Below, piece by piece: positions 48,125-59,900 of a DNA stretch of 64,000 nt. The stretch spans positions 653,356 through 717,355 of the forward strand of contig CM021318.1 in the NCBI GenBank assembly GCA_010645155.1. Direction: 5' to 3'. Every line of letters starts with the position of its first letter. The stretch's first letter is position 1. Source of the DNA: Tigriopus japonicus (Eukaryota; Arthropoda; Copepoda; Harpacticoida; Harpacticidae). Made by a program: the position numbers and the translations under genes. The notes beneath the pieces were generated by a model. It searched no databases, was not told where the DNA came from, and worked only from the letters and a program-made list of their open reading frames with translations.

Positions 48125-48880
48125 AGTCACTCAATTGCTTGACCATATAGAACAAATCATTGACCGGCTAGGAAGTCACGAGTCAGTTGATGTAGTTTAT
48201 CTTGACTTTGCCAAGGCCTTTGATAAAGTAGATCATGGCCTTTAGCTCAATCAACTCAAACAGTTTGGAATCTAGGGCAAGGTCCTTAAATGGATTAATA
48301 GTTTTATGTGTAAAAGGAAGCAAAAGATTTAGGTTGAAGAATCATTTAGAGGCACACATGATATCAAGTCAAGTGTTCCTAAAGGTTCCATTTTAGGTCC
48401 GCTCCTTTTAATCCTCTTTTTTGCTCCTCTTCAGAAGTTCTGCAAAAACCAGTATTTCATCTTATGCTAATGACAAAAAATTAGTTTGTGGAAGAAATGG
48501 TCAGGACTCAACAAGTCTAGTTGATGACATTTTTTGGAGAAAGTCGACTCTTGGGTTGCCAAGAGTAACAGGGCTTTAAAAGGGATGAAATTCCGCACAA
48601 TGACGTATGGGCCGTCAAAATTAGAAGTTTCACTCAAAGACAATGGAGGTTGTGATATTGAGCACGTATCTTCCATGAGGGGTTTAGGAGTTGTCATCCA
48701 AGATGATGGAAAGTTTGATGAGCATATCCAGTTGAAAGTGGGGAAGGCATTTCAAACATGTGGCTGGATCTATCGCACTTTCAAGTCCAGAGATAGTATT
48801 ACGATGCTGACTCTGTACAAGTCTATTCGAAACACCATCCATTCCAAAACTGTTTTTCGATTTGAGATCGTTTATTGCTG
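48125..48880 (+). pseudogene. Decayed LINE reverse transcriptase
   Basis: The translation shows YLDFAKAFDKVDH, VPKGSILGPLLL and a thumb-region segment (GLGVVIQDDGKFDEHI, KVGKAFQTCGWIYRTF), with several in-frame stops and shifts. The catalytic YADD box is lost. It is a relic of a non-LTR retrotransposon. Confidence 0.8.
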
Positions 48881-49440
48881 AAATGATGTCTTTATATTTT
48901 ACCCATTTAGTGTAGAAGTTCCGTTTTTGGGGGGGTCCTAATAAGGAAGTGCCATTATTGAATCCTTCGTCAAAAGCGTCATTTAGAGTTTTCCCAATGT
49001 TAGCAAAACATGAATTGAATTTTGTTGCTACCTCTTTTGTTTCTGTACTGGTTTGGAAACTTTCATTCGATTTTAAAGTAAAGGAGGAGTTAATTTCTGT
49101 TTTATGAGAATTTCCCATGAGCTGTTAGAGGATCATCTTTACATATTCCCGACGAAGACTACTAGCCAAAAGATTGAACAATGAAGGAGCCCGTTGAAGA
49201 AGAGAGGAGGACTTCATTGTGCGAACTAGTCTGGATTCCTTGGGATTTGGAAGTGCTCTCAAAACGCACGTAAAACCTCTACGATCGATACAACTGATCT
49301 CAAATCCTGGGTTAGGACAGAGCCCACGAATGCTCTTGAAAACATACAGTATCCGATACCTTTCATCCCTTCTCTGAGTACTGTTCAGCCCTAACGTTTG
49401 GAGCCTGTCCCAAAACGAGACCTCTCTCATTCCCTATGAT
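48863..49440 (-). pseudogene. LINE fragments, minus strand, out of native order
   Basis: On the minus strand the C-terminal tail of the LINE ORF (MREVSFWDRLQTLGLNSTQ, GLCPNPGFEIS; 49440-49125) is followed directly by a segment from before the RT core (FNSCFANIGKTLNDAF, ISAINDLKSKNSFGMDGV; 49118-48863). In an intact element this order is reversed, so the locus was rearranged or arose from two insertions. Confidence 0.65.
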
Positions 49441-49450
49441 GTTCCTAGTA

Positions 49451-51051
49451 CACGGGTAGTTTTTTAAGTTTTTTATTTATTTCAATGGCATTCCATTTTC
49501 AGTGGTACCACACCATTGGCATAAACCTTGGAAAGAAGGAAATGCATAAATTAAAATCTTCCCCCATGGAAAATGAGAGAAATGGCCTTTTTAGTTATGG
49601 CATGGTTTGAATCCATTTTCCTCCTTATCCAATCATGAGAAGGATGTCTCCTTTGTAACACATTTTTGGGCCCCAATGTGTCCTTGATATGGAGCAAAGC
49701 TTAATTTCGATTTTGCACATCATAGACAATTTATTGATTTAGAAGGCTTTGTTTATTACAATCAAGAAAAGTTGAGAAATACAAGCTTCAATCTGCTATG
49801 ATAACAATGATGAAGAGGAGCAAAATGTCCCTTGAGGATAGTACTTCAAGTGCATTAATTTGCTTAGTTGCTGTTTTGATAATTCTAATGAAAGCCTTTC
49901 TGAGTTAAAATTATAAAAACTAAACAACTATAAAGTAAGGCAGTTTATTTATCATCAGAAATGGATTCACAATGGCAAACAATACAAGGCAAAAAAAGGA
50001 GATAGGACAGTCATGGTGGTCAAGAAACAAGACTTGGAATGGAAAATGTTGAGCAATGAACTCAAAATCACAACTGAACAACATGACTTATATTCACATA
50101 GTTTTGTTCCAGAACTTTTAGGATAACTTTCAGATGATTTTCATTGATGTGTTGGATACTGAGTGCACTGTGAAGATTTTTTATGCATGGAAATTGTTTG
50201 TACACATGGCACACTAGATGAGTTTGATGCTCGTGCTCTCTTTGATGTATAAGTGACATTTTGTTCACAGGCCTGTGATTTTGTCACTTTTAAAGCACAG
50301 GATAAGCAAAAGAACTGATCAATCAATGATCACATTGTTTAGGCTTCAATAACTTGGATTCTTCAAAATCCTTTGTTCTATGTTCGTCACTCGGTCTTTA
50401 ATGCACTTTACCTCATGTAAATTTTTGTTGGCATGAAATACTTTGCCTAAAGTGGAAGGCCAACACAATATTGTTCATTTGGTGATTGCAATCTTGACAT
50501 GGAGGATTTCTCGCAAGAAAAAAGCGATTTGCAGAATGATATTCAGGATTGCACACAATGACACATGATAAGCACATGATCAACGAGGAAATGACCAATC
50601 TACCACAATAACATCATCTCAGATGTACCAAACTGATCCAAATTAATCACCAATAGATACAGGATGTAAATGTCACTTTCACAAACTAAACAAACATGCT
50701 GTGCCTTGAAAATCCTTGTCCCTTCTTGTGTTGAGGTAGTGATTCTCATACATAAAATTAAACTCAAGTCAAGAAATTGGCCAAGGATCAGTTAATTACA
50801 AACATCAGTACAGTTACACTGAAAGGTAATAATGTATGGCCCTACATTCAGGAGATGCCCTTCTCATGATTTTAATCAAGGGGAAAAAGATTCAAAACAC
50901 GTCATAACTAAAATGACAATTTCTGTAATATTCCATGGGGGAAGATTTTAATTTTTGCATTTTTTTCTTCCGAAGACTTAAGCCAATGGTGTGGTACCAC
51001 TGAAAGTGGAATGCCATTGAAATTAATTTTTTTTTGAAATAACTACCCGTG
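49451..51051. mobile_element. 1.6 kb DNA element with >200 bp terminal inverted repeats
   Basis: The left end CACGGGTAGTT and right end AACTACCCGTG are inverted. Similarity continues inward over about 210 bp per arm, including ATTTCAATGGCATTCCA, CAGTGGTACCACACCATTGG and AATCTTCCCCCATGG. AGTA flanks both sides, a possible 4 bp target duplication. The interior (about 49700-50830) has no intact transposase. It splits LINE-derived sequence. Superfamily unassigned. Confidence 0.7.
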
Positions 51052-51059
51052 AGTAAAAC

Positions 51060-51559
51060 ATCTTTGTACCTGCTCGACCTTTTGCAATCCTGCCGAACTC
51101 ATTGGAGCCAAATGGGTTAGGCATATTTAAGATGAGGCTGAACTTGTATAGATTGGTGAAGATTTCTCTTGTTATTGGTTCTATTCCATCTGAATGCATT
51201 TGAAATCTGCCAAAGTAATCCCACTTTTCAAAGGGGGTGAAAAATCACAAGTCAGAAAGTATTGACCAATAAGCCTTCTGTCAACCTGTTCTAAAGTTTT
51301 GGAGAAGATAGTGCACTAACAAAACAATTTCTTGAGGTAGAACCAAGGGCTATGCCAGGAACAACTCCGTTTCCGGAAGCAACATATTTAATACCTTGCA
51401 TGCGGTGCAGAATTTTCTCCAAAACGTATTTAATAACCAGAACAAAAAATGGCAACAGCTAAATTTTTAGATTTAAAGAAGGCGTTTGATTGTATTGACC
51501 ATGATAGATAGATCCAAAAGTTATCTTACTATGGTTTTAGAAATGAGTATGTTGATTAG
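51060..51559 (+). pseudogene. LINE reverse transcriptase, 5' part, split by Tc1 element
   Basis: Decayed translation with KVIPLFKGGE, PISLLSTCSKVLEKIV and LDLKKAFDCIDHD, i.e. the fingers/palm start of a LINE RT, with stops. It continues at 53206 beyond the Tc1-like insertion. Confidence 0.75.
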
Positions 51560-51561
51560 TA

Positions 51562-53203
51562 CAGTCAGGATCAAAAGTATTTGTAACGTGACGAGAAAAC
51601 CAGAAAATCCTTAATATCCAATTAAATACTATGCTAAGAAGTTTGTAAGAATGTAATATTTTTTTCCAATTAAGAATAATACCAGTTTTCCGCAATTGTT
51701 TTTATAAAAATGTCTGAAACTAACTTTTAATTATTAAAAATAAAATTTTAAATAGTGCAAAAGTATTCGTAACGCGTAAAAAAGTTAACAAAATAGGTTT
51801 ATAAACAGATTTTTCATCAGAAAAAAATGATCGTAAGATGTAGAACATTCTGGAAAGCCGGAGAAAAGTCATTTAGTCTCCTTTTTTCCAAGATTTTCTA
51901 GATCTTTCTTGGATCTTATAAATTTTACGGAATTGAACAATTGCTTCACAGTCAGCCAATCATGACCAAGGTCAAGGAGCTCGACAAGGACTTGAAGTTG
52001 AAGATAGTAAGTCTTCATCATGGAGGCAAGGGCTACAGAGCCATTTCGAAGCTTCTGGACATCCCGATTTCAACGATTCAGTACGTCGTGAAGAAGGCAC
52101 AAAAGAACGGAACGGTTGAGAACCTCCCAAGATCCGGTCGTCCAAGGAAACTGTCAGCCAGACTTGAGAGGAAGATTGTCAGAGAGGTCACAAATAATCC
52201 TCGAACAACGGTCAAGGACATCCGGAACAGTCTCAGTGAAAATGGATTGTCCATCTCGAGGTTTACTGTTGCTCGCTCACTTCACAAAGCAGGATTGAAG
52301 TCTTGTCGCCCACGGAAGACTCCCTTGCTCAAGGATAGACACTTGAAGGCTCGCTTGGAATTTGCCAAGAAGTACCTTGACAAGACCAGTGACTTTTGGT
52401 CTAGGATTCTTTGGTCAGATGAGACAAAGGTTGAGCTTTTTGGTCGCAACGATGTTCAAAGGATTTGGCGACGTAAAGGAGAAGCGTTTCATCCAAAAAA
52501 CACCATCCCTACGGTCAAGCACGGTGGAGGATCGATCATGTTATGGGGCTCCTTTTCCGCCAAAGGCACCGGTAACCTCGTGAGAATTCATGGGACAATG
52601 AAAAAAGAAGACTATCGGGATATCTTGGCTGAGAATCTCCAGAGTTCAGCACGGAAACTTCGGCTTGGTCGACAGTTCGTCTTCCAGCACGACAACGACC
52701 TTAAGCACAACAGCATTTTGGTCAAGAAATGGTCGAAGGACAATTGGATTAAGGTCTTGGACTGGCCCTCCATGAATCCGGACCTTAATCCAATTGAAAA
52801 CCTTTGGAGAGAATTAAAAGTCCGTATCCGTGCAAGACGTCCAAAGACAATTGACGAACTGGAGCAAAGCTGTTATGAAGAATGGGCTAACATTCCTTCA
52901 GATGTATGTAAAAATCTTGTAAATGATTATAAAAAACGTCTCTTAAGTGTAATTCAGCAAAAAGGGCATTCAATAAACTATTGACAAAATGTTACGAATA
53001 CTTTTGCTCTTGGTCTAAAACATGTTCTGAGCAGTTTTTTAACCAAAATCTTGTAAATTTTTAAAAAGAAAAGTATCATAGCTTTTAAATGATAAAAGAA
53101 TAACTAAGGAGCAAAATGGTTCTTAAATGTATTTTTCAAAAATCGAGTATCATTTAAAAATCAATAAAAATTTCGAGGTTACGAATACTTTTGCTCCTGA
53201 CTG
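51562..53203 (+). mobile_element. Tc1-like transposon with IR/DR ends, apparently intact
   Basis: The 1,642 bp element is flanked by TA (51560-51561 and 53204-53205). Outer ends are CAGTCAGGATCAAAAG and, reversed, CAGTCAGGAGCAAAAG. A second copy of the binding motif GCAAAAGTATTCGTAAC lies about 195 bp inside each end (51758 left; about 52990 right, inverted), so each end is roughly 216 bp with two direct repeats, the IR/DR architecture known from Sleeping Beauty-type elements. One full-length transposase frame lies between. Confidence 0.92.
51962..52984 (+). CDS. Tc1-family DDE transposase
   Basis: Catalyses cut-and-paste excision and reinsertion of the surrounding element at TA sites. 340 residues from the ATG at 51962, the usual Tc1 length, with no stop or frameshift. 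N-terminal paired-like DNA-binding region with two helix-turn-helix segments (about 8-50 and 63-115) joined by the GRPR hook (59-62). Catalytic triad: Asp153 (LWSDETKVELFG), Asp244 (FQHDND) and Glu279 (NPIENLW), with 34 residues between the last two, the Tc1 DD34E signature. A GGGSIMLWG glycine-rich box lies near 188-196. All key residues are present, so the gene may still be active. A TTG in frame upstream (51941) is not needed. Confidence 0.94.
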   Translation: MTKVKELDKDLKLKIVSLHHGGKGYRAISKLLDIPISTIQYVVKKAQKNGTVENLPRSGRPRKLSARLERKIVREVTNNPRTTVKDIRNSLSENGLSISRFTVARSLHKAGLKSCRPRKTPLLKDRHLKARLEFAKKYLDKTSDFWSRILWSDETKVELFGRNDVQRIWRRKGEAFHPKNTIPTVKHGGGSIMLWGSFSAKGTGNLVRIHGTMKKEDYRDILAENLQSSARKLRLGRQFVFQHDNDLKHNSILVKKWSKDNWIKVLDWPSMNPDLNPIENLWRELKVRIRARRPKTIDELEQSCYEEWANIPSDVCKNLVNDYKKRLLSVIQQKGHSINY

Positions 53204-53205
53204 TA

Positions 53206-53885
53206 TGTTGACTCAGTATGTTGAAGATGACAATGTCAAATCGATTAAAATGCAAATCAGTTGTGGTGTCCCCCAAGGTAGTCTCCTAGGACCACTTCTT
53301 TTCTTAATTTATATTAATGATGTGCCACGACACAGCTCTTTCAAAACCAATATGTTTGCCGACGATGCAACACGATGCCATCGGCATTCACACATTGAAT
53401 TCATCTCAAGCAAGCTTCGCAAAATTCTTCTTAGTCTGAACAGAATGTGTAAGTCAGTGCCAAGGTCAGTTAAAAAGCAGATATACAATGGTCTAATTAG
53501 ATGCTCTCTGGAGTAGGGCATAACACTTTATGGCCAAAGTAGAAAATTAAGAACACCAGCGACTCTGCAGAAAAGAGCAATACGTTGGGTCAATGATGCA
53601 AAGTGGCTCTGTCACACCGAGACACTTTTCAGGCAAAATAATTTGCTGAAATTAGCTGACCTTCGGACTCTGAAGGTGTTCTCTCTGACTCTGAACGATG
53701 AGACAGGCTTACATGAAAGAACTCCCATCCAAGCATTAACTTGCTCAAGTGGAAAAATAAAACTCGTCTTGGAGGATGGAAATACATATCACTCCAGTGG
53801 CAAAATGTTTTTTTTTAACAAAAATTACCCAACTTTGCATTTCCAAATGAATGGAATAATTTCAAAGCAGCAGGCCCTTTTTTAG
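53206..53885 (+). pseudogene. LINE reverse transcriptase, 3' part, split by Tc1 element
   Basis: Resumes the LINE interrupted at 51560: ISCGVPQGSLLGPLLFLIYIND, then MFADDAT with the catalytic Asp pair retained, then ALQKRAIRWVNDAK-like and C-terminal segments, with an in-frame stop at 53514-53516. A second LINE lineage, distinct from the one with the GLCPNPGFEIS tail at least in this region. Confidence 0.75.
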
Positions 53886-54377
53886 CGCAACAGCAGTTCA
53901 CAGAGCGAATAGAGGGCTTCTTCATTCAAAATTACTTAAAAAAGCCTACCAACGTCAAGGGTTGCTTTACTTGCTTGTAAAACACCTAGTCGTTCGTTTT
54001 CTCCCATCTTGTAAGTTCTTGTTTTTCCCCGCTCAGAAAAAAAAGTAAAAGCAAAATCTGGTATTGATATCATCCAAAGTATAGATAGCTATAGTACGTA
54101 GAACAACGCAACAAAATTGTATAGTGACTTAACTTCTCTGAACAAGTTTCCCTTTCTTGACTTCAAAATTTTAAATTTTGAAGCTCTAATCTCTTGTCCT
54201 TTTCCTCTTTTCTCTTTTGTGTTGCAGATTGGCTCCTGTCCTGTCGCACATATCTCTATTATTTTCTTGCCCAGGTTCTGGTGAAAACAACCAATAGCTT
54301 ATCCAGAATCTGAGGAATACGCGTATTCCTCAGTTCAAGCAACTGATCGAAAAAAAAACAATCATTCCGGAATAAAG

Positions 54378-54410
<33 letters not shown>

Positions 54411-54555
54411 GCAGGATTGGACAAATTTTTAAATACTATTCCTAATCAACCCATTATTCAAGGGTTGTACAAATCTGCCAACAGTAACTCCTTGATAGAC
54501 CAAATATCATTAAATCTGAAATCTGAAAAAATCAGCCCCCCCCCCAAAAAAAATG
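54378..54555 (+). pseudogene. ATC microsatellite followed by LINE 3' end
   Basis: About ten ATC units (54378-54407) abut a 5'-truncated LINE copy that starts within the last coding stretch (AGLDKFLNTI equivalent) and ends in a C-rich then A-rich tract, the same 3' structure as at 55866-56285. Confidence 0.65.
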
Positions 54556-54649
54556 TATTGGCGTGCCTTTGCTAGTTCATGTCGATTCTTTGTGCCAAAC
54601 TCATAAATGATAATTTCATTAGTACTTGCATTAAACCTTGACATTTTAC

Positions 54650-55550
54650 TCATTTTAATTTTAGAATGGCGTTAGTTCGGTTATCCTGATTAAATGGCGA
54701 AGCATCACGAGGTTTATCAGTGTCTTTCTTGGAAGACTGAGAGTAGACTTTTGTAGCATGTCCTCTCCTGTGACATTTATTGCAAGTTAGGTCATCCTTA
54801 CGTGGACAATAATTGGCAAGCTCATTGGAGCCACATCTGAAACAACGGTCTTTTAGATTTGCAGGTGTAACCTTGGCTGTGTTGGGAGGCTTTTTGAATG
54901 TAGGTTCCTTCTCGTACGCTTTGTTAGTGTTTGTTTTGATACCGATTTGATCGTAGATTTTGCAACCTCATTTGAAGCAACTTTTTTGTTCATTAATTCG
55001 CGCGTTTTTTCTTCAACTTCACAAATCGTTCCTGAAGTCGGTCATCAGTACATTCAGAAATGTACCGGAAAACGTAAAGTTCCTCAACGGAAAGTTGAGC
55101 GAGATCCGCTTCGTCATCCTTTTGACGTAATGTTGTAGCGAAGTCAGAGGAGTTTTGATTTCTTGCCTGTGTGTGGCGAAAGAAGACCAGTCGTCTGGTA
55201 AACAAGGGATACAATTGAAAAAAAATCATCCTCTAATTGTCCAATGCATGACATATCCCCTTGAGTTTGAGAAATTATTGGCGTAGTGTCTGTGATTCTA
55301 ACTCTCATTTTGGTTTCCAAGCGCACATCCAGGCAAATAAAAAGATAGGCTTGTTGATTGGTGACGGTCTGACGCTCAAGATGAGCTGTGGAGAAAAAAG
55401 CTCGGCACTTTTTTCACCCATGATCTGAACTCAGTTGGATTGTGATCCCTGGTTAACTCATGAGGCATTAATGCTTTGTTGACAGCAAATTTGGATGACA
55501 TTTGATTATCTCCAGTTGTAGAAGGTGAGACAATAATTAGCGGAGCCGGT
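54650..55550 (-). pseudogene. Degenerate LTR-retrotransposon gag
   Basis: Minus-strand frames with at least two frame breaks encode a Gag-type protein: MPHELTRDHNPTEFRSWVKK, YPLFTRRLVFFR, DEADLAQLSVEELYVFRYI, then a cysteine-rich tail with CFRCG and CNKCHRRGH (zinc-knuckle-like; the second lacks its final Cys). This layout fits gypsy-type elements. No protease, RT or integrase was seen downstream, so the element is a fragment. Confidence 0.65.
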
Positions 55551-55865
55551 GCGATATTAGCGTTATTTAGAGCAGTTGTTGTTGTATCGGGGGTTTATTT
55601 TTGCACAAAACACATGTTTCAGTAAAAAAAATAACTGGTCAGTATTACATGTATGCATTTTTGAGAAACAAATAGAACGTGTGGTTGAAGTAAAAATGAG
55701 GGTGAGGTTATATAAAGAGTTATATATGTAAAAATAAGCGTGAAAGGGAACAAATTCAAAGAACAAAGTATTCACTAAATCTGTAAACTTTCGGAAAGAA
55801 CCCGTTATATCATCGATTTCATCGGAGTATTTGTCGAAATTCGATGCATCAATTTCTTGACACAA

Positions 55866-56285
55866 ATGTCCTAACCCAGGATTTGAGATCAGTTGTAGCG
55901 ATCGTAGAGGTTTTACGTGCGCTCTGAGAGCACCTCCAAATCCTAAGGAATCAAGGCTAATTCGAACAATGAAGTCCTCCTCTCTTCTTTATCGGGCTCC
56001 TTCATTGTTCAATTTGTTGCCTATTTGCCTTCGTCGGGAATATGTAGGAGCTGATCCTCTAACAGCATTTAAGGCAGGATTGGACAAATTCTTAAATACT
56101 ATTCCTGACCAACCCACTATACAAGGGTTGTATAGATCTGCCAACAGTAACTCATTGGTAGATCAAATTTCATATAAACATTAATTATTAAAAATATAAT
56201 AATGATTAACTCTCTTTACAGGGAATCCCATTCCTTGTAGCGGTATTGAAAAATCCGCCCCCCCCCAAAAAAAAAAAAAAAAATA
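55866..56285 (+). pseudogene. LINE C-terminal fragment with intact 3' end
   Basis: The frame NPGFEISCSDRRGFTCALR continues to SANSNSLVDQISYKH then stop at 56184. The 3' UTR ends GGGAATCCCATTCCTTGTAG, then a C-run and an A-run (to about 56283). Closely similar to the copy at 44400-44960. It inserted upstream of the gag relic. Confidence 0.8.
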
Positions 56286-56554
56286 GTTTCTCCTCGATTT
56301 TGTTTGTTTTGACCTCAAAGTTCACGTAAGCCTTTTCCAGAGCCTGTATTACTCAAGGAGTTGGACTTAATTGTACATAATTGAGAAACCAATTTCTTGA
56401 TACTCTCAGTCGTCCTGGTAGAGTGGCCTTTGTAGGTCTTTATGGAATTCCTCAGATCCACCAAAGCCATTATAAATATTTCTTAAGTTGTAGCACAGGC
56501 GATTGATTCGATGGTCAAAACGGCTTTGGTTCAACGATCACAACGGAATCTCAC

Positions 56555-56572
56555 TTCTGACACCATGGTAAA
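56555..56572 (-). other. Possible primer-binding site of an LTR retroelement
   Basis: On the minus strand TGGTGTCAGAAGTGAG reads as a tRNA 3'-end complement (starting TGG), located about 1 kb upstream of the gag relic in the same orientation. No matching LTR pair was identified. Confidence 0.35.
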
Positions 56573-56885
56573 TAGTACGAGAAAGAAAGTACGGTAAATG
56601 ACACTGCATTTTAGAACATGCTTGTCTTTGTAGGATCGAGACTACCAGAGAACTCGTTTTTAGTGTTACCGAGAGAGGTTAGAAAAGGAATGGAATAGAA
56701 CAGTCCACTTTTTACTTTTGATTTTTAGTTTATATTATCGACATTTTCGAGAAATGATTAATACGTTCCTCTTTGAAAAACTCCACCAGCGAAGAAACCT
56801 TGGCATACGAAGATTGTTTAATCGTAAGTTACGAATTTCATTCTTATTTTAAGGATATAACTTGACCAAAGGGTTGGATATTTAG

Positions 56886-56891
56886 TTTATT
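56886..56891 (-). terminator. Polyadenylation signal of the minus-strand CUB-like gene
   Basis: AATAAA on the minus strand about 90 bp beyond the stop codon. Confidence 0.5.
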
Positions 56892-56980
56892 TTAACTACA
56901 TGGTTCAGTTCATAAAACAGATATCATTCATAGGATACTTAGCCGTTTAAGCGTTTTCTTGAACGAAGGTTAGTATTCAA

Positions 56981-59900
56981 TTAACAATCTTGCAGAGCAT
57001 AGTTCAGGTTGAACCCTATTATTCCTCCAGGGGCAATAGCTTGTTCGTTGGCGGTCGCATCCGTGGCAGTTTTTACCACTTCGTCCTCATCCGTCTTAAA
57101 AAGCACACGAAATGGCGTTTGTTGTGCTGAAATGGAAAAATAAGATAATTGAAAGAACACGGAACGGATAAAACATTGAGTTCCTGGCTTAGATTGAGCT
57201 CAAAAAACAGTAAACCTCTAAAAGAATATTTGAAATAAAAAGTGAGGAAGTGTGACTTTAAAATCTTTTAAACAAAAATAAATTTGTGAACGAATGCTTA
57301 CTACATATCGATTCGTCATTAGCAGCTGCTCCTACGTCGTCAGCTGCTGCGCCCAAGCCGAAGATTCGTCCACAAATTCGCTCATGAAGAATGACCGGAA
57401 CCGTGCCCAAAACGAACATAGCTGCACCAGCATCTCTTTCAGCACCATGAATCTATAGTTAGACAGAATGTATCAGTTCACTATCACTTGGTTTGCAATT
57501 GAAAATTTGTTCCCATTTTGTAAACGTTAGGAACTACAGTGATAAACGTTTGTTCAAGTTCATGTGAAAATTCCGTAACACATTGAGGCATGGTTTTGAC
57601 CGAGAAAAAATGAAATATCTTTGATTTTTTTGGGTTATGAAAATTTACTTCTATAAACAAATTTAATATGGGGCTAAAAACATCTTCTTGAACACTAAGT
57701 TTACTTTCAATTCTTGTCAGGGATCTTTAAATCTGTACTTTAAGTAGAAGAAGTTTCTTGCGATGTATTGTTTTATCAACATCAATGTTGGTGCAGAAAT
57801 CTTGAGAAATGTGGAAAAAGTGTTGTGCAAGGGCCGATAACCATAAAGCTTCGGCAAACAAATGAGTCCAATAGGGATTTTTGATGGTCCCAGGAGCTCT
57901 GAGGAAGATTCAAAATAGTGGGCACAAAATCAATTCATAGTACTACACTAGTAGCCCAGAGCTTTGGGATCGTTTATTTGAACCCTCAACTTCCTTTTCG
58001 TGGCTCCCTAATTACCTCAGGTACAATTCATTGGGCCTTGACCATAAATACATTAGCGACCCCTGATGGACTGGTTACCCACTAAGTTGACGTTTGCAAT
58101 CTTCATTGGGAATCAAGTCGTCATTGGAGACGTGTATAAAATGATTGCTAATATGGGTATTATATGCAGTATGCTGACTTGGAAGACGAATTGGCTAGAA
58201 TTGTTGAACATGATGGGCTTGCCAGAACCGGGCGGGGACCTTTTCGAACACATTTGAAGTAGGAACAGGTGGGAATTGGCTGATACATGTAAAAGCCAAC
58301 AGAATTCGCTGAAGACAGATATTTATTTGTAGATTTCCTTGCCCCATTACAAGAGCTTATTTTGTTTTAGATTGTTATGTACAAGGACCGGAAGGTTCAG
58401 CCTCACCCGAATAGCTTAGCCAGCCATCACACCCTCATCTAGTTTTTTTCCGTTAGCCATTGTCATTGTTCGGTGTCAAATTGTTCCTAAATTTGTGGTG
58501 GTTTGGATTAGAGACCAAAAGTTTCCTTGAGAACCGAATCCGACTAAAATCGAATCTGAGACCTCTCTTACCACAGGAAACTGCGCTTCAAAAGTGTAAG
58601 TTACATCAAATTCCTGGTTACTTATATGTATTGTTGTGACCAGTTGTGACAAAACTTGCCTCTTGTGATTTTTGATTAATGTTTAAGAATTTTAGTTTTG
58701 AAACGTGAGGTGCGTTTTGGGGCTGAATCAAGTCAAAAAATGGACGGGCTGAAGCGAGTAGAGTTCAACTGAATACCTGCCAACAAACCTGTGGTACAAA
58801 TTCAATTTTTTTCAAACAAAACATTAATAGCAATTTTTTTACCACAAATAATCAAAAAATAAGATTCAAAAAACAAATCATGAATAAAATAGTTCCTTCA
58901 TATCAGCTGTCTAGGTCTTAAATAAAGATGACGAAGAAGGTCAGGAGAACGGTGAATGTGTTTGCTTGAGTTTCCAAGAGCCACACAAATGATTATTCGG
59001 AGTTAGCAAACTTGAAGCCAGTAACACTAGAGGGCACATGAGCTTTCATTGCTCTGCGTTGATTTGAAAATTAATCTTTGGTCAACTACTTTTTGACATG
59101 TTAAAACAAAATATTTTAATTCTGCAAACCAGCGAAAGCTAGATGAGCGATTGAAAAACATAAGTTGTTAAACAAAACTCCTTTCCAAAATATGAAACAA
59201 AGAACAAGAATTTACCATGAGGTAATCGAACATGCAACCATTGTCTTGCTTTCCCTTGCCAATGGCCGCGTCAGGGCTCAATGACAGTCCGAATGATCCT
59301 TGATCGGTGATCGTTCCAGGAGTGCCAGCAATAACGACATTAAAACAAATCCCGCATTTGCCCTCCTCTTGTCGGAAGCACATCGTGTAACATTGGTTTG
59401 ACAAGTGAGTAACTAGAAAAAAACGTTAACGACAGCATAATTGTAAAAACATGTTTTTTGTAGATAATTGCTTATTTGCTCTTGCTTGTGAACAGTGTCA
59501 TATTTATTCCAAGGTTGCGGGAGTCAACTGATCCCATGTAGAATAGCAAAATGGGTTTTTTTCAAATAACCATCCCAAACGTTTAAAGTGAATATATACT
59601 AGCGAAATCTACCATTCAAAGGAGTCATTTCTTTAAAAGTAGGCTTTTTTTTGACTTTTTTTGACGGCATCAAATCGGGTTAAAAAACATGGTTGTCAAA
59701 AATATTCATAGTACACATTTTGTAGCCAAAAGTTAGAAATTTTACGTGATACTTGTTTCTTTAAAATAGGTAGTGTGAATCAAAAATTACAGGGTCATTT
59801 GCATTCTTTTTGGAATACTCCTCGTATATCTGAATACGTTGATCAACAACTCGTGAATATTTTTTATAAACTCGGGGTCCAGAAGCATATGTGTAAAATG

